DNA from: Paenibacillus riograndensis SBR5
GTDB lineage: Bacteria; Bacillota; Bacilli; Paenibacillales; Paenibacillaceae
NCBI RefSeq assembly: GCF_000981585.1
Contig: NZ_LN831776.1
Span: forward strand, 3,393,187 to 3,457,186
Length of the DNA stretch: 64,000 nt
Direction: 5' to 3'
Of the stretch, positions 51,218 to 60,479 are shown piece after piece. The first letter of the stretch is position 1, and every line of letters starts with the position of its first letter. The notes beneath the pieces were generated by a model. That model did not search any database, was not told the origin of the DNA, and was given only the letters and a program-made list of their open reading frames with translations. Position numbers and translations under genes: made by a program.

Positions 51218-51251
51218 AGCGATGCTCCCTTCAATTCACTATATTCTAGAA

Positions 51252-51265
51252 TGTAACCGCTTCCT
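51252..51265. promoter_or_regulatory. cre (CcpA binding) site candidate
   Basis: TGTAACCGCTTCCT matches 12 of 14 positions of TGWAANCGNTNWCA. It lies in the 161-base divergent gap between acuA and acsA, so CcpA could control both. Confidence 0.65.
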
Positions 51266-51378
51266 GTGATATACTAAGTCCGACATAAAATTTTCACATT
51301 TGATCCATTGACAGCATTGCTTAAGAGAAGAGTCTCACCCTTAAAGCTTAAATCAAACAAGTGAGGGAGGCAAGAGTA

Positions 51379-53103
51379 ATGGGGCAAGTTCACAGCGAAA
51401 TTTTACCGGGTCGTGCAAAACAGGCCAACATGGCTGATTATTCCCGGGCAGTCAGCGAATTCCGGTGGGAGGATGTGGAGAAAAGCTTCTCCTGGCATGA
51501 GAGCGGCAAGGTGAATATGGCCCATGAAGCCATTGACCGGCATGTGCTTGAAGGCCGTGGAGCAGCCACCGCTTTGATCTACAGTGATTCCGCGAGGGAA
51601 GAAATGTACACGTTCTCCGATTTGCGGGAGCAGTCCAACCGTTTCGGAAATGTGCTGCGTCAGCATGGCATCGGCCGGGGAGACCGGGTGTTTATTTTTA
51701 TGCCGCGCCGGCCGGAGCTCTATTTCAGTCTGCTGGGAGTTCTCAAGGTGGGAGCGGTAGCGGGACCGCTGTTTGAGGCTTTTATGGAAACGGCTGTGAA
51801 GGACCGGCTGGAGGACAGCGGCGCAGTGGCACTCATTACCACACCTGAGCTGCTGCAGCGGGTGAAACGTGCCGAGCTGCCGGAGCTTAAGCATGTGTTT
51901 GTAGTAGGCGGCCCGTCGGACGGCGGGCAAGGGCTTATCAGTTACGAAGAAGCGATGGCTGCGGCCTCTGCGGAGCTTGAACCGGAGTGGCTGAGTCTGG
52001 AGGACGGGCTGATTATGCACTATACCTCCGGCTCAACCGGCAAGCCCAAAGGGGTATATCATGTGCAAAGAGCAATGATCCAGCATTATTATACAGGTAA
52101 AATTGTACTGGATTTGCGTCCTGACGATGTCTATTGGTGCACGGCTGATCCCGGTTGGGTTACCGGAACCTCCTATGGGATTTTTGCGCCTTGGCTGAAC
52201 GGGGTGACCAATGTTGTGAGAGGCGGACGCTTCAGCCCGCAGGACTGGTATAAGACCATTGAGCGGTTTGGGGTTACCGTATGGTACAGCGCACCTACCG
52301 CGTTCCGTATGCTGATGGGAGCGGGGGAGGCCAGCCTGAAGGACATCGATCTCAGCAGTCTGCGGCATGTTCTGTCGGTAGGAGAGCCGCTCAATCCCGA
52401 AGTGGTACGGTGGGGGGACAAATTCTATCAGCAGCGTATTCATGATACCTGGTGGATGACTGAAACGGGAGCCCAGCTGATCTGCAATTACCCGGGAATG
52501 GATATTAAGCCCGGCTCCATGGGGCGCCCGCTGCCCGGCATCGAAGCTGCTATTCTGGATGACCGGGGCAACCTGCTGCCGCCATATGCAATGGGCAATC
52601 TGGCGATTAAGACGCCGTGGCCCTCCATGATGGGTAAGATCTGGAACAATGAAGCGAAATACGAGGAGTATTTCCGCATTCCCGGCTGGTACATCTCCGG
52701 TGATTCCGCATATATGGATGAAGACGGCTACTTCTGGTTCCAGGGCCGGATCGATGATGTCATCAATTCCTCCGGTGAGCGGATTGGCCCGTTCGAGGTG
52801 GAGAGCAAGCTGGTAGAGCATCCAGCGGTTGCTGAAGCCGGGGTGATCGGCAAACCGGATGTGATGCGGGGAGAGATTATTAAGGCGTTCATTTCCTTGC
52901 GGGATGGATATTTCCCTACGGCTGAGCTGAAGGAGGAAATCGCGGCCTTTGTCAAAGCGGGGTTGTCCGCCCATGCAGCACCGCGTGAAATTGAATTCAG
53001 GGAGAAGCTGCCCAAGACCCGTTCCGGGAAAATCATGCGCCGCGTGCTGAAAGCCTGGGAGCTTCATCTTCCTGCAGGGGATTTGTCCACCATCGAGGAT
53101 TAA
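51379..53103 (+). CDS. acsA: Acetyl-CoA synthetase
   Basis: A 574-residue AMP-forming acetate-CoA ligase. The phosphate loop is IMHYTSGSTGKPKGVYHVQ. The adenylate core has YWCTADPGWVTGTSYGIFAP, TWWMTETGA and YISGDSAYMDEDGYFWFQGR. The catalytic lysine that AcuA-type enzymes acetylate is near residue 551 (KTRSGKIMRR). ATG 51379 follows GGGAGGCAAG. It activates acetate for growth; the cre-like site upstream fits repression by good carbon sources. Confidence 0.95.
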   Translation: MGQVHSEILPGRAKQANMADYSRAVSEFRWEDVEKSFSWHESGKVNMAHEAIDRHVLEGRGAATALIYSDSAREEMYTFSDLREQSNRFGNVLRQHGIGRGDRVFIFMPRRPELYFSLLGVLKVGAVAGPLFEAFMETAVKDRLEDSGAVALITTPELLQRVKRAELPELKHVFVVGGPSDGGQGLISYEEAMAAASAELEPEWLSLEDGLIMHYTSGSTGKPKGVYHVQRAMIQHYYTGKIVLDLRPDDVYWCTADPGWVTGTSYGIFAPWLNGVTNVVRGGRFSPQDWYKTIERFGVTVWYSAPTAFRMLMGAGEASLKDIDLSSLRHVLSVGEPLNPEVVRWGDKFYQQRIHDTWWMTETGAQLICNYPGMDIKPGSMGRPLPGIEAAILDDRGNLLPPYAMGNLAIKTPWPSMMGKIWNNEAKYEEYFRIPGWYISGDSAYMDEDGYFWFQGRIDDVINSSGERIGPFEVESKLVEHPAVAEAGVIGKPDVMRGEIIKAFISLRDGYFPTAELKEEIAAFVKAGLSAHAAPREIEFREKLPKTRSGKIMRRVLKAWELHLPAGDLSTIED

Positions 53104-53127
53104 TCTAAACACATCGGGTGGTATCAA

Positions 53128-53165
53128 AAACAGCGTTCCCGGCAATGATCCGGGAACGCTGTTTG
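53128..53165. terminator. Bidirectional terminator
   Basis: AACAGCGTTCCCGG and CCGGGAACGCTGTT arms between the convergent acsA and PBP genes. Confidence 0.85.
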
Positions 53166-53217
53166 TTTGTGACCCTTCTACTTGCGTACGGGCCTGAATG
53201 CTTCTGAAAGGCCCCAG

Positions 53218-56193
53218 TTAAGGCGTTGGTGCTGCGGCATTTCCGGAGCCGGCATTTCCTCCGGCAGAATTTCCTCCGGCAGCATCTCCCCCAGCGGCAT
53301 TGCTGCCACCTGCGGCATTAGTGCCACCACCGGCAGGGACATCGGATGATCCCGGCGGCTCAATAATGACCATGCCGGGATCTTCCGTGCTGCCTGGCTG
53401 CGCTCCGGGGTCCGGTGTAGCTTCTGCACCGGGAGATTCCTCCGGCGGCGGCGTAGTCTCCGGTGTAGGAGTGACTGCTCCGGCTACTCTGCCCGAAGAC
53501 GTCTCATGACCGGCTACGTCCACCGCAGCCACATAGAAGGAGGCATTGGCGCTGGACGGAGTGCCAGGGCTGAAAGTGGTTCCTTCGCCGACGGATAGAA
53601 CAGCCTGCTTCTTGTACGCTCCCCCATTAAGTGAACGGTACAGGCGGTATCCGACCACATCCGGCGAACCGCTTGGGTTAAAGGTGATAACGGCTTTGCC
53701 CGTACTGTAAGAGACATTGACTCCGCTTGGAGGCGTTGGGCTGTTGCCGTCATCTACGCGAGGATCAACCTCAGTCGGGAAATCGGATTTCGCATCCTCC
53801 GGCATGTAGTATGACAACGATTGATGCTCTTTCATCGACTTGAAGGCGGCAAGCAGCTCCTTCACGAGATCCTGGATCGGTTTGTCGCGTTTGACGACAA
53901 TTTTCTCTTTGAGGAAATCCTCAGGTGTGCCATCCAGCGGAAGGTAATTCACGCCATTGTAAGTAATATATCTGGCTCTGGAGATTCCGTCATCACTTTG
54001 TTTCGGCACATATTTTGCGTTGAAAATATCTGTAGTGAACCTGTCGGTCAAGTCCGTGGGCAGTTTGCCGCTGTAGGCGGATACTGTCTTTTTGACGATG
54101 CCTTCAGGCTTTGCAAATTCCTTCGTGACAAAAAGCTCAGGCTGCTTGTCAATGACGGCATTCATTACTTTGGCCCACAAGGTCTGCGCCTGACGCTTCT
54201 GGGTATCGCCCTGAAGCGTATTGATTTGTTCCTTATAGCCCACCCACATGCCAAGTGTGACATCCGGCGTGTAGCCCATAAACCATACATCTCCGTAGTT
54301 TTGGGTGGAACCGGTTTTACCGACAATTGGCACATCTTTGAAGTGTTTGTAGTTTTTCTTGACGGTGCTTGCGGTCCCGTCGGTAATCACCGTGCGCAGC
54401 ATATCTGTCATAAGATAAGCGGTCTGCTTGGAGTATACCTGCTCCGGATTGACTTTATGCTGATAGATGATTTTACCCTGGGCGTCCACAATCTTCTCGA
54501 TCATATAGGCGTCATTAAAGGCTCCCTGGTTACCAATCGAGGAATAGGCATTCGTCAAATCTTCAACAGTTACCCCATATTTGAGTCCGCCGATGACCCC
54601 GGTCTGCGCTTTGTAATCATCATCCTGGATCGTAGTAATCCCCAGCTTCTTGGAAAAAGCCCATGCTTTCTCGATCCCAACCTTCTCATTGAACAGCTTG
54701 AGCGCTGGCAGATTCAAGGATTTGTTAAGGGCATAGCGGGCTGTGACCAGACCCTGATACCGGTTGTTGGCATTCTTCGGAATGTGGAAGCCTTTGCCGC
54801 CGTCCTTAAGAATGATGGGCGCATCATCAAGGATGCCTGCAGGCTGGATCAGTCCGGCATCCAGTGCGGGCAGATAAGCGGCAATGGGCTTCATAGTTGA
54901 ACCCGGCTGCCGTACCATCTGGGTAGCATAGTTCATCTGCTCAATATTGAAGTCCCGTCCTTCGATCATGCCGAGAATCGCTCCGGTTTTGTTGTTGATC
55001 ATCATGCCGGCTGTCTGTTCCTTGCCCCGGGCCTTGCTGTCTTTTGTGAAATTAGCACTGTCTTCCGAGACGCTGTGCATCGCACTGTATACTTTTTTGT
55101 CGATCGTCGTGTAGACGCGGTAACCGCCGGTCATCAGCTGGCGGCGCGCTTCCTCGAGCAGTGTGTTGTTATCTGCAGCGGCAGCAGAGGCATTCGGATC
55201 AACTACGCCATTTTTGCCCTCGTTGAGGGATAGCAGAATCTCGGCGGCCTTGCGCTCGGTCTCAAGCATCAGATAAGGATATGTAGCATAAGCCTTTTTC
55301 GTATGCGGAGCCAGAGAACCCTTGATATCAAATTGCAGTGCTTCATTATACTGGGAGGCCGTGATCTTGTTCTCCTCCAGCATCCGGCGCAGCACAAGCT
55401 TTTGGCGTTCCATGGCACGCTTAAATGCCGTTTCATTAAATTCTCCGACTCCATTAAATGCGGAGTATTTGGAAGGAAGCTGGGGGAGTCCTGCCAAATA
55501 TGCGGCCTGGGCCGTATTCAGCTTATCCAGATCATCCAGTCCGAATATCCCTTTGGCAGCGGCTTTGATGCCGTACACATTGTACCCGTTGGAACCGTTG
55601 CCGAAAGGAACCTTATTTAAATAGGCTGTTAAAATTTCCTGCTTGGATAAATACCGTTCCAGCCTTAGAGACAGCAGGATCTCCTTAATCTTGCGGTCCT
55701 CTGTGCGGTCAAGGCTCAGGAACACGCGCCGTGCCAGCTGCTGGGTCAGGGTGCTGCCGCCGGTCTGAACGGATTCATTCAGCAGCTTTTGCTTGACGGC
55801 ACGCAGGGTGCCGCTGAAATCGACCCCTTTATGATTGTAGAAATTATTGTCCTCTATCGCGAGAACGGCATCAATCACAAGCTGCGGGATATTGTTGAAC
55901 TGTACAAGTCTGCGGTCCTCTTCGGTCCGGAGCTGGCCGATCGGTTGGCCATCGCGGAAATACGCAAAGCCGGTAACGGCATTTTGGCTGACTTCCTTTT
56001 GAATCAATTCTTCGGACCGGACCGGATCATCCTTCACTATGGAAGCGACATATCCGGAAACAGCACCGCCGGCAAACAGAATGCCTAATATGCCGAGTAT
56101 AAACATCCACTTCAGGACGGAACCGAACCTGCGGAGCCAGGATCTACGGGGTGGACGCTGCTTTACGGTCTTCTTTTTGTTCTCCTCAACCAT
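53218..56193 (-). CDS. Class A penicillin-binding protein (PBP1 family) with FN3 domain
   Basis: A 991-residue bifunctional wall synthase from ATG 56193 (AAGGAGG ahead; the upstream extension overlaps the rpsD end and is rejected). The membrane anchor is MFILGILGILFAGGAVSG. Glycosyltransferase motifs are AIEDNNFYNHKGVD and TGGSTLTQQLARRVFL. Transpeptidase motifs are PGSTMKPIAA (SxxK), NKSLNLPALK (SxN) and VGKTGSTQNYGD (KTG). Then come a C-terminal FN3 domain (SGVNVSYSTGKAVITFNPSG) and a Pro-rich and Gly/Ala/Asn-rich tail. The tail is unusual and may be a wall-spacing or matrix segment. Confidence 0.94.
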   Translation of the reverse strand: MVEENKKKTVKQRPPRRSWLRRFGSVLKWMFILGILGILFAGGAVSGYVASIVKDDPVRSEELIQKEVSQNAVTGFAYFRDGQPIGQLRTEEDRRLVQFNNIPQLVIDAVLAIEDNNFYNHKGVDFSGTLRAVKQKLLNESVQTGGSTLTQQLARRVFLSLDRTEDRKIKEILLSLRLERYLSKQEILTAYLNKVPFGNGSNGYNVYGIKAAAKGIFGLDDLDKLNTAQAAYLAGLPQLPSKYSAFNGVGEFNETAFKRAMERQKLVLRRMLEENKITASQYNEALQFDIKGSLAPHTKKAYATYPYLMLETERKAAEILLSLNEGKNGVVDPNASAAAADNNTLLEEARRQLMTGGYRVYTTIDKKVYSAMHSVSEDSANFTKDSKARGKEQTAGMMINNKTGAILGMIEGRDFNIEQMNYATQMVRQPGSTMKPIAAYLPALDAGLIQPAGILDDAPIILKDGGKGFHIPKNANNRYQGLVTARYALNKSLNLPALKLFNEKVGIEKAWAFSKKLGITTIQDDDYKAQTGVIGGLKYGVTVEDLTNAYSSIGNQGAFNDAYMIEKIVDAQGKIIYQHKVNPEQVYSKQTAYLMTDMLRTVITDGTASTVKKNYKHFKDVPIVGKTGSTQNYGDVWFMGYTPDVTLGMWVGYKEQINTLQGDTQKRQAQTLWAKVMNAVIDKQPELFVTKEFAKPEGIVKKTVSAYSGKLPTDLTDRFTTDIFNAKYVPKQSDDGISRARYITYNGVNYLPLDGTPEDFLKEKIVVKRDKPIQDLVKELLAAFKSMKEHQSLSYYMPEDAKSDFPTEVDPRVDDGNSPTPPSGVNVSYSTGKAVITFNPSGSPDVVGYRLYRSLNGGAYKKQAVLSVGEGTTFSPGTPSSANASFYVAAVDVAGHETSSGRVAGAVTPTPETTPPPEESPGAEATPDPGAQPGSTEDPGMVIIEPPGSSDVPAGGGTNAAGGSNAAGGDAAGGNSAGGNAGSGNAAAPTP

Positions 56194-56275
56194 CGACGTT
56201 AATCCTCCTTTTAACGGAACTATTATAGCACAATTTGGCGGTTTTGAATGCGCCTCAGCCTCAGCAATATCCATG

Positions 56276-56306
56276 AAAAAAGCCCCCAGATTTCTCTGGA
56301 GGCTTT
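56276..56306 (-). terminator. Terminator of rpsD
   Basis: On the minus strand AAAGCCTCCAGAgAAAtCTGGGGGCTTTTTT; a strong stem plus T run. Confidence 0.85.
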
Positions 56307-56332
56307 GAACGTTTTCGCTGTGCAGCGAAATA

Positions 56333-56932
56333 TTAACGGTTGTAGAACTCGACGATTTGCTTTTCATCGATATCCTGGGACAGCTCGGCGCGTTCCGGCA
56401 AACGAATGTATTTGCCTTCGAAAGAGCCGTCAGCATATTCCAGGTAACCTGGAAGGTGGGAGCGGTTTTCCAGAGCTTCTTTGATGGAAGCCATAGCGCG
56501 GCTTCTTTCGCGAAGTCCGATTACGTCGCCCACGCTTACGCGGTAAGAAGCGATGTCGACTTTTTTGCCGTTAACGGTAACGTGTCCGTGGGATACCAGC
56601 TGACGCGCACCAGCGCGGGAGTTGGCGAAACCAAGACGGTATACCAGGTTGTCCAGGCGGCTTTCGAGCAGGAACATGAAGTTTTCGCCCGCAATACCCT
56701 GGAGCTTCTGTGCTTTGGAGAAAAGAGTTCTGAACTGCTTTTCACCCAAGCCGTACATGTGGCGCAGTTTTTGTTTTTCCAAAAGCTGCATTCCGTAGTT
56801 ACTTACTTTTCTGCGTTGGTTAGCGCCGTGCTGTCCCGGAGGGAACGGGCGTTTCAGGTCTTTGCCTGTACCGCTAAGGGAAATGCCCAGACGGCGGCTG
56901 AGTTTGAATTTAGGTCCGGTGTAACGTGCCAT
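56333..56932 (-). CDS. rpsD: 30S ribosomal protein S4
   Basis: A 199-residue primary 16S rRNA-binding protein that nucleates the small subunit. The N-terminus [20 protein letters not shown] is typical. The S4 RNA-binding domain is [38 protein letters not shown]. The end IVEFYNR is normal. S4 usually represses its own messenger through a leader, and one precedes this gene. Confidence 0.98.
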   Translation of the reverse strand: MARYTGPKFKLSRRLGISLSGTGKDLKRPFPPGQHGANQRRKVSNYGMQLLEKQKLRHMYGLGEKQFRTLFSKAQKLQGIAGENFMFLLESRLDNLVYRLGFANSRAGARQLVSHGHVTVNGKKVDIASYRVSVGDVIGLRERSRAMASIKEALENRSHLPGYLEYADGSFEGKYIRLPERAELSQDIDEKQIVEFYNR

Positions 56933-57154
56933 GTTATAGTAGACTCCTTTATAATTGAAATTTCATGGTAGGGCCTATTTGCGCCGCAAATCGTATCCGT
57001 GAAAGCGTTAGATGGTTTCACACTGCCGGGGAAGTTCAGCCGCTGCCCTGGCAGTAACGAGATGCGTGAGGGTGACACAACGTTACGCCCAATAAAGACC
57101 TGTTACAGTCTTGTTCAACAATAAATATTATATGAAAACGACAGTTAAAGTCAA
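56933..57154 (-). promoter_or_regulatory. rpsD promoter and structured leader (S4 leader candidate)
   Basis: On the minus strand TTGACT (57149-57154), a 16-base spacer and TATAAT (57127-57132) form a strong SigA promoter. The about 190-base leader has GC-rich paired blocks (TGCCAGGGCAGCGG, CCCCGGCAGTG) before AAAGGAG and the ATG. Length and position fit the autoregulatory S4 leader of Firmicutes; a covariance-model match is not shown. The rest of the gap to 57330 has nothing recognisable. Confidence 0.6.
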
Positions 57155-57330
57155 GAGCATCTTTAAAGAGATTTTGTCTATCTTTGTCGTTAGTTCTTTG
57201 GTCCTAAAAAAAATCCCGGTTTTGAGGAAAATATAATGCAATACCCAAAGAAAGGGAGTAAAATATAGTTAATTAGATGTTATCGGAAAGAAATTTCTAG
57301 TATAAAAGAATTTACAGGTATAAATCGTTA

Positions 57331-57401
57331 AATTATCCTTCTCATTCTCGCTGAAGTGGTACCGCCTATTTTATCTTACCAGAGGACGGCAAGCCATTTC
57401 T
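57331..57401 (+). repeat. Short interspersed repeat, copy 2
   Basis: AATTATCCTTCT, TCTCGCTGAA, an imperfect CCGCCT/AGGACGG pair, GCC-TTTC, in the same order as 2122-2184. It sits just before the diguanylate cyclase gene. Confidence 0.5.
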
Positions 57402-57432
57402 GCCAGTGTGAGATGTAAAGGGGATCCTTTTT

Positions 57433-59430
57433 ATGTCAGAGCAGGAAGCATGCGGACGCAAAGATAATCGTGTGCTGTTACAGGACTCCATGCAATCACG
57501 CGGAGATATTGAAGATCCCGCCGCATGGCTTAGGGAGACGGATATTGTATCATACGACTTTCCCCATGCAGCCAACCTGATTGCGGAAAGTTTCCGGGAA
57601 TGGCGGGGGCAGAGCGGACCGGAATTCGCCAAGGCCTGGGACTGGTGTGTGCTTAATTTTGAGGGGAAACCCATTGAAATTGTTGATAATAGAGGAAATG
57701 AGGATCAATGGAGGGGACAGTTGGAGGCAGCTGCGGCTGACTCCCTGCAATTCGCGAAGCCTTATACGATCCATGAGCACGCCGCTGGACATACATTGTC
57801 TTTTGTAATCATTCCCGTATTTACACGCAGCCGGAGGGAAATTTTTGCGCTCCTTGGCTGCGTTATGCCGCATGAGCAATTTGAACAAGGCGGATTGTAT
57901 ATAGCGGAAGCGATGTCCCTGCATTTTCAGGCTTGCTTTTACCGCAGATTTGAGCATATGTTTATGTCTGATCTGGCTGGATTGCATCTGCATGCGGAGC
58001 GTGAGAGCAGCCGGCGTTCGCTGCTGTTCCAGATCGTACAGCGGATGCATGACAACATTGATGTGGATGCTGTGCTGACCGAGGTGATCGACAGTATTTC
58101 GGCCATGTACCCGGGAGCCAGGCTTGAGCTTTTCATGTCGCAGGACCACCGCAGCGCGAACCCGCTGGTCAAGCCGCTCCCGCTTCACTGGGGGGACGAT
58201 GATGTATGCGCCAGAGCGTTCAAGGACGGACGCGTATCCCTGTATGCCGGACGTGAGGACAACCATACGGTAGAAATTGGCCTTCCCCTCGGCGGCAAGC
58301 AGGGGGTGTATGGCGTATTCCATATGGTGATGGACAAGCCGGCTTTTCCGGAGGTGGATCTGCGTTTCCTCTCCATGGTGGCTGATACGGCAGGTACGGC
58401 TTTTGAGAATGCCAAGCTGTATGAGCGGTCCAATCAGCTGATCCGGGAACTGCGCATGAGCAATGAGCTTACCCAGCGGCTGAATCAGAGCCTGCGCCTT
58501 GGCGACATTTTTCAGTTCGCTTTTGAAGAGCTTCTGGAAATGTTTGATGCCGATTACTGCTGTATTTTACATATGAATGAAGACAAGGGCGGTCTGGAGG
58601 CGATCGCCTGCAACTATCATCCCCTGCAGGGTGAGATTCTTGAAATCGGCGAAGGGCTTGGCGGCAGGGTATACACCACGGGCGAAGCCCTTATTCTGTC
58701 GGATTACCGGAACGCGGACGGAAGTTATTCACGGCTGATGAATGCCACGGGTTCGAATTCAGTGATTGCTACTCCGCTTAATGTAGGAGGCGAGGTTCGC
58801 GGGGCGATTATGCTTACTCACCGGGAACCGCATTTCTTCTCTTATGACAGTTACAGGCTGCTCCAGGCCATGGCAGGCCATATCGGGCTTGCTGTGGGCA
58901 ATGCGCGTCTGCATGCCGAGGTGCGGCGTTTGGCCAACCGTGACAGTCTGACCGGCTTATATGCGAGGCATTATTTGGACGAGATCATCAAGGATAAGCA
59001 GATTACCGAATTCTGCGGTTCATTGATTGTCGTGGACATTGATCAGTTCAAGATGGTGAATGACACCTACGGTCACCAGAAAGGCGACAAAATTCTGAGA
59101 CAGGTCAGCGAAATCGTCAAGTCTTCCATCCGTCAGGGGGATATCGCCGCGAGGTGGGGCGGGGAGGAGCTGGCGGTGTATTTGCCGCAGCTTGGCGTGC
59201 AGCAGGCGGTATTTGTAGCAGAACGTATCCGCAAGCAGGTAATGAGCGAAACAGATCCGCGTGTAACCGTCTCCTGCGGCATTGCGGAGTGGAGCTGGAC
59301 AGATGATAAGGTGAGCGTGGAATCGCTCTTCTACCGGGCGGACATGGCCCTCTACGAAGCGAAGAACAACGGCAGGAACCAGGTCGTGCTCGATACCAAA
59401 ATAGCGGAGACCAGTACAAAGAATCCTTAA
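57433..59430 (+). CDS. Cytosolic GAF-GGDEF diguanylate cyclase
   Basis: A 665-residue soluble signalling enzyme. Residues about 195-330 and 355-500 look like two GAF sensor domains (YPGARLELFMSQDHRSANPL; LEMFDADYCCILHMNEDKGG, EGLGGRVYTTGEALILSDYR). A GGDEF domain follows at about 510-655. Its metal/substrate loop DIDQFKMVNDTYGHQKGD and active loop RWGGEELAVYLP (GGEEL variant) are intact, and RQGD five residues before it is the inhibitory I-site RxxD. It therefore probably makes cyclic di-GMP with product feedback. No membrane segment is seen. The N-terminal 190 residues are unassigned. Confidence 0.92.
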   Translation: MSEQEACGRKDNRVLLQDSMQSRGDIEDPAAWLRETDIVSYDFPHAANLIAESFREWRGQSGPEFAKAWDWCVLNFEGKPIEIVDNRGNEDQWRGQLEAAAADSLQFAKPYTIHEHAAGHTLSFVIIPVFTRSRREIFALLGCVMPHEQFEQGGLYIAEAMSLHFQACFYRRFEHMFMSDLAGLHLHAERESSRRSLLFQIVQRMHDNIDVDAVLTEVIDSISAMYPGARLELFMSQDHRSANPLVKPLPLHWGDDDVCARAFKDGRVSLYAGREDNHTVEIGLPLGGKQGVYGVFHMVMDKPAFPEVDLRFLSMVADTAGTAFENAKLYERSNQLIRELRMSNELTQRLNQSLRLGDIFQFAFEELLEMFDADYCCILHMNEDKGGLEAIACNYHPLQGEILEIGEGLGGRVYTTGEALILSDYRNADGSYSRLMNATGSNSVIATPLNVGGEVRGAIMLTHREPHFFSYDSYRLLQAMAGHIGLAVGNARLHAEVRRLANRDSLTGLYARHYLDEIIKDKQITEFCGSLIVVDIDQFKMVNDTYGHQKGDKILRQVSEIVKSSIRQGDIAARWGGEELAVYLPQLGVQQAVFVAERIRKQVMSETDPRVTVSCGIAEWSWTDDKVSVESLFYRADMALYEAKNNGRNQVVLDTKIAETSTKNP

Positions 59431-59457
59431 GCGCAAGCCATGGGGATTCTTTTTTTT
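59419..59457 (+). terminator. Terminator overlapping the diguanylate cyclase stop
   Basis: AAGAATCC and GGATTCTT arms followed by a long T run. Confidence 0.75.
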
Positions 59458-59526
59458 TGCATAAGCCCCGGGCGGCGGGAAACTCTATAGAAATATTCAT
59501 ATCCTAGACCGGAAAGGCTTGAGATC

Positions 59527-60387
59527 ATGAGAACAATTCATATCCGCCGGATGATGATCCTGAGCGCAGCCCTGCTGCTGGGTCCTATTCTTAGTACCGG
59601 CTGTGCCCCCATCCATGACAAATCTGCTGCAGAGGTGCTCCATCTGGTGCTGGCCGGGATGGCGGGGAGTGACGGAGTGTCCTTTGAGGGGGCATCTTCC
59701 CTGATGCTTGACGGCAAACCAGTCCCGAAGGCCGCACTCTACTATGGAGGAACGGTTTCAGACCATAACAAGGTAAGTCTGCATACACTTTTGCCGGATG
59801 GCGGCAAACCGCAAACAGCGGCACTGGCAGGAGGAAACAAGCTGAAGTCAAGCTCGGCAGCGGCCTATTATACCCGGTTAGAGAAAAAAAACGGCCAGTG
59901 GACCCTGCTGCAGCAAGACAGCACCGCCTCGCCGGATAACCCGCTGCCTGGGCTGAATCCGCTCCGCCAGCTCGAAGATCTGGAGAAGCATGAAATTGAG
60001 GTTTCCGAGGAAGCGGGCGGGGCTAGAGGGACCAGGGTGCTGCGTATTGAGCTGAGTGAACCGGAGGCGGTCCGGCAGCTGGCTGCTGAGCTTGAGGGGC
60101 AGATGGAGGCCATCCGTCCGGGTAAGTCCGGCTCAGAACAGAAGGAAACGGGGAAGGAAGAAGACGCCTTGCATCTGCTATGGGCGAAGAAGAATAATGA
60201 GCTTCAGCAGAAGCTTAAGGAAGTATCTGTCCGGACTGTATACTATTTGCAGGTGGATACGAAGCGGAACCTGCCGAAACGTCTGACCTGTACCCGCCGG
60301 GTGAACGATCCCGCAAATCAGGGGACAACCGGAGGCGGTGCAGAGGAAATTTATTTAACAGAGGTCAATTTTTACGGTTACCGCTGA
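59527..60387 (+). CDS. Lipoprotein, unknown
   Basis: A 286-residue lipoprotein with signal peptide MMILSAALLLGPILSTGCAP, lipid-accepting Cys26. The rest is soluble, rich in Leu, Lys and Glu (SDHNKVSLHTLLPDGGKPQT, DLEKHEIEVSEEAGGA, VSVRTVYYLQVDTKRNLPKR). It has some resemblance to outer-leaflet lipoproteins that follow membrane-localised signalling genes, but no named family is recognised. Confidence 0.65.
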   Translation: MRTIHIRRMMILSAALLLGPILSTGCAPIHDKSAAEVLHLVLAGMAGSDGVSFEGASSLMLDGKPVPKAALYYGGTVSDHNKVSLHTLLPDGGKPQTAALAGGNKLKSSSAAAYYTRLEKKNGQWTLLQQDSTASPDNPLPGLNPLRQLEDLEKHEIEVSEEAGGARGTRVLRIELSEPEAVRQLAAELEGQMEAIRPGKSGSEQKETGKEEDALHLLWAKKNNELQQKLKEVSVRTVYYLQVDTKRNLPKRLTCTRRVNDPANQGTTGGGAEEIYLTEVNFYGYR

Positions 60388-60479
60388 GTTTCAGCATCCC
60401 CTATGCCTTGCGCTCCACTGCGGGCGTGCTACAATATAACGGTATGTCTATTATTTGCATGAGGAAGGAAGAGAGAAGG

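Noticed and set aside
53821..54900. A 359-codon open frame on the plus strand inside the PBP gene
   Set aside because: It is exactly antisense to the transpeptidase domain, has no ribosome binding site, and its composition is that of a reverse-strand shadow of a high-GC gene.
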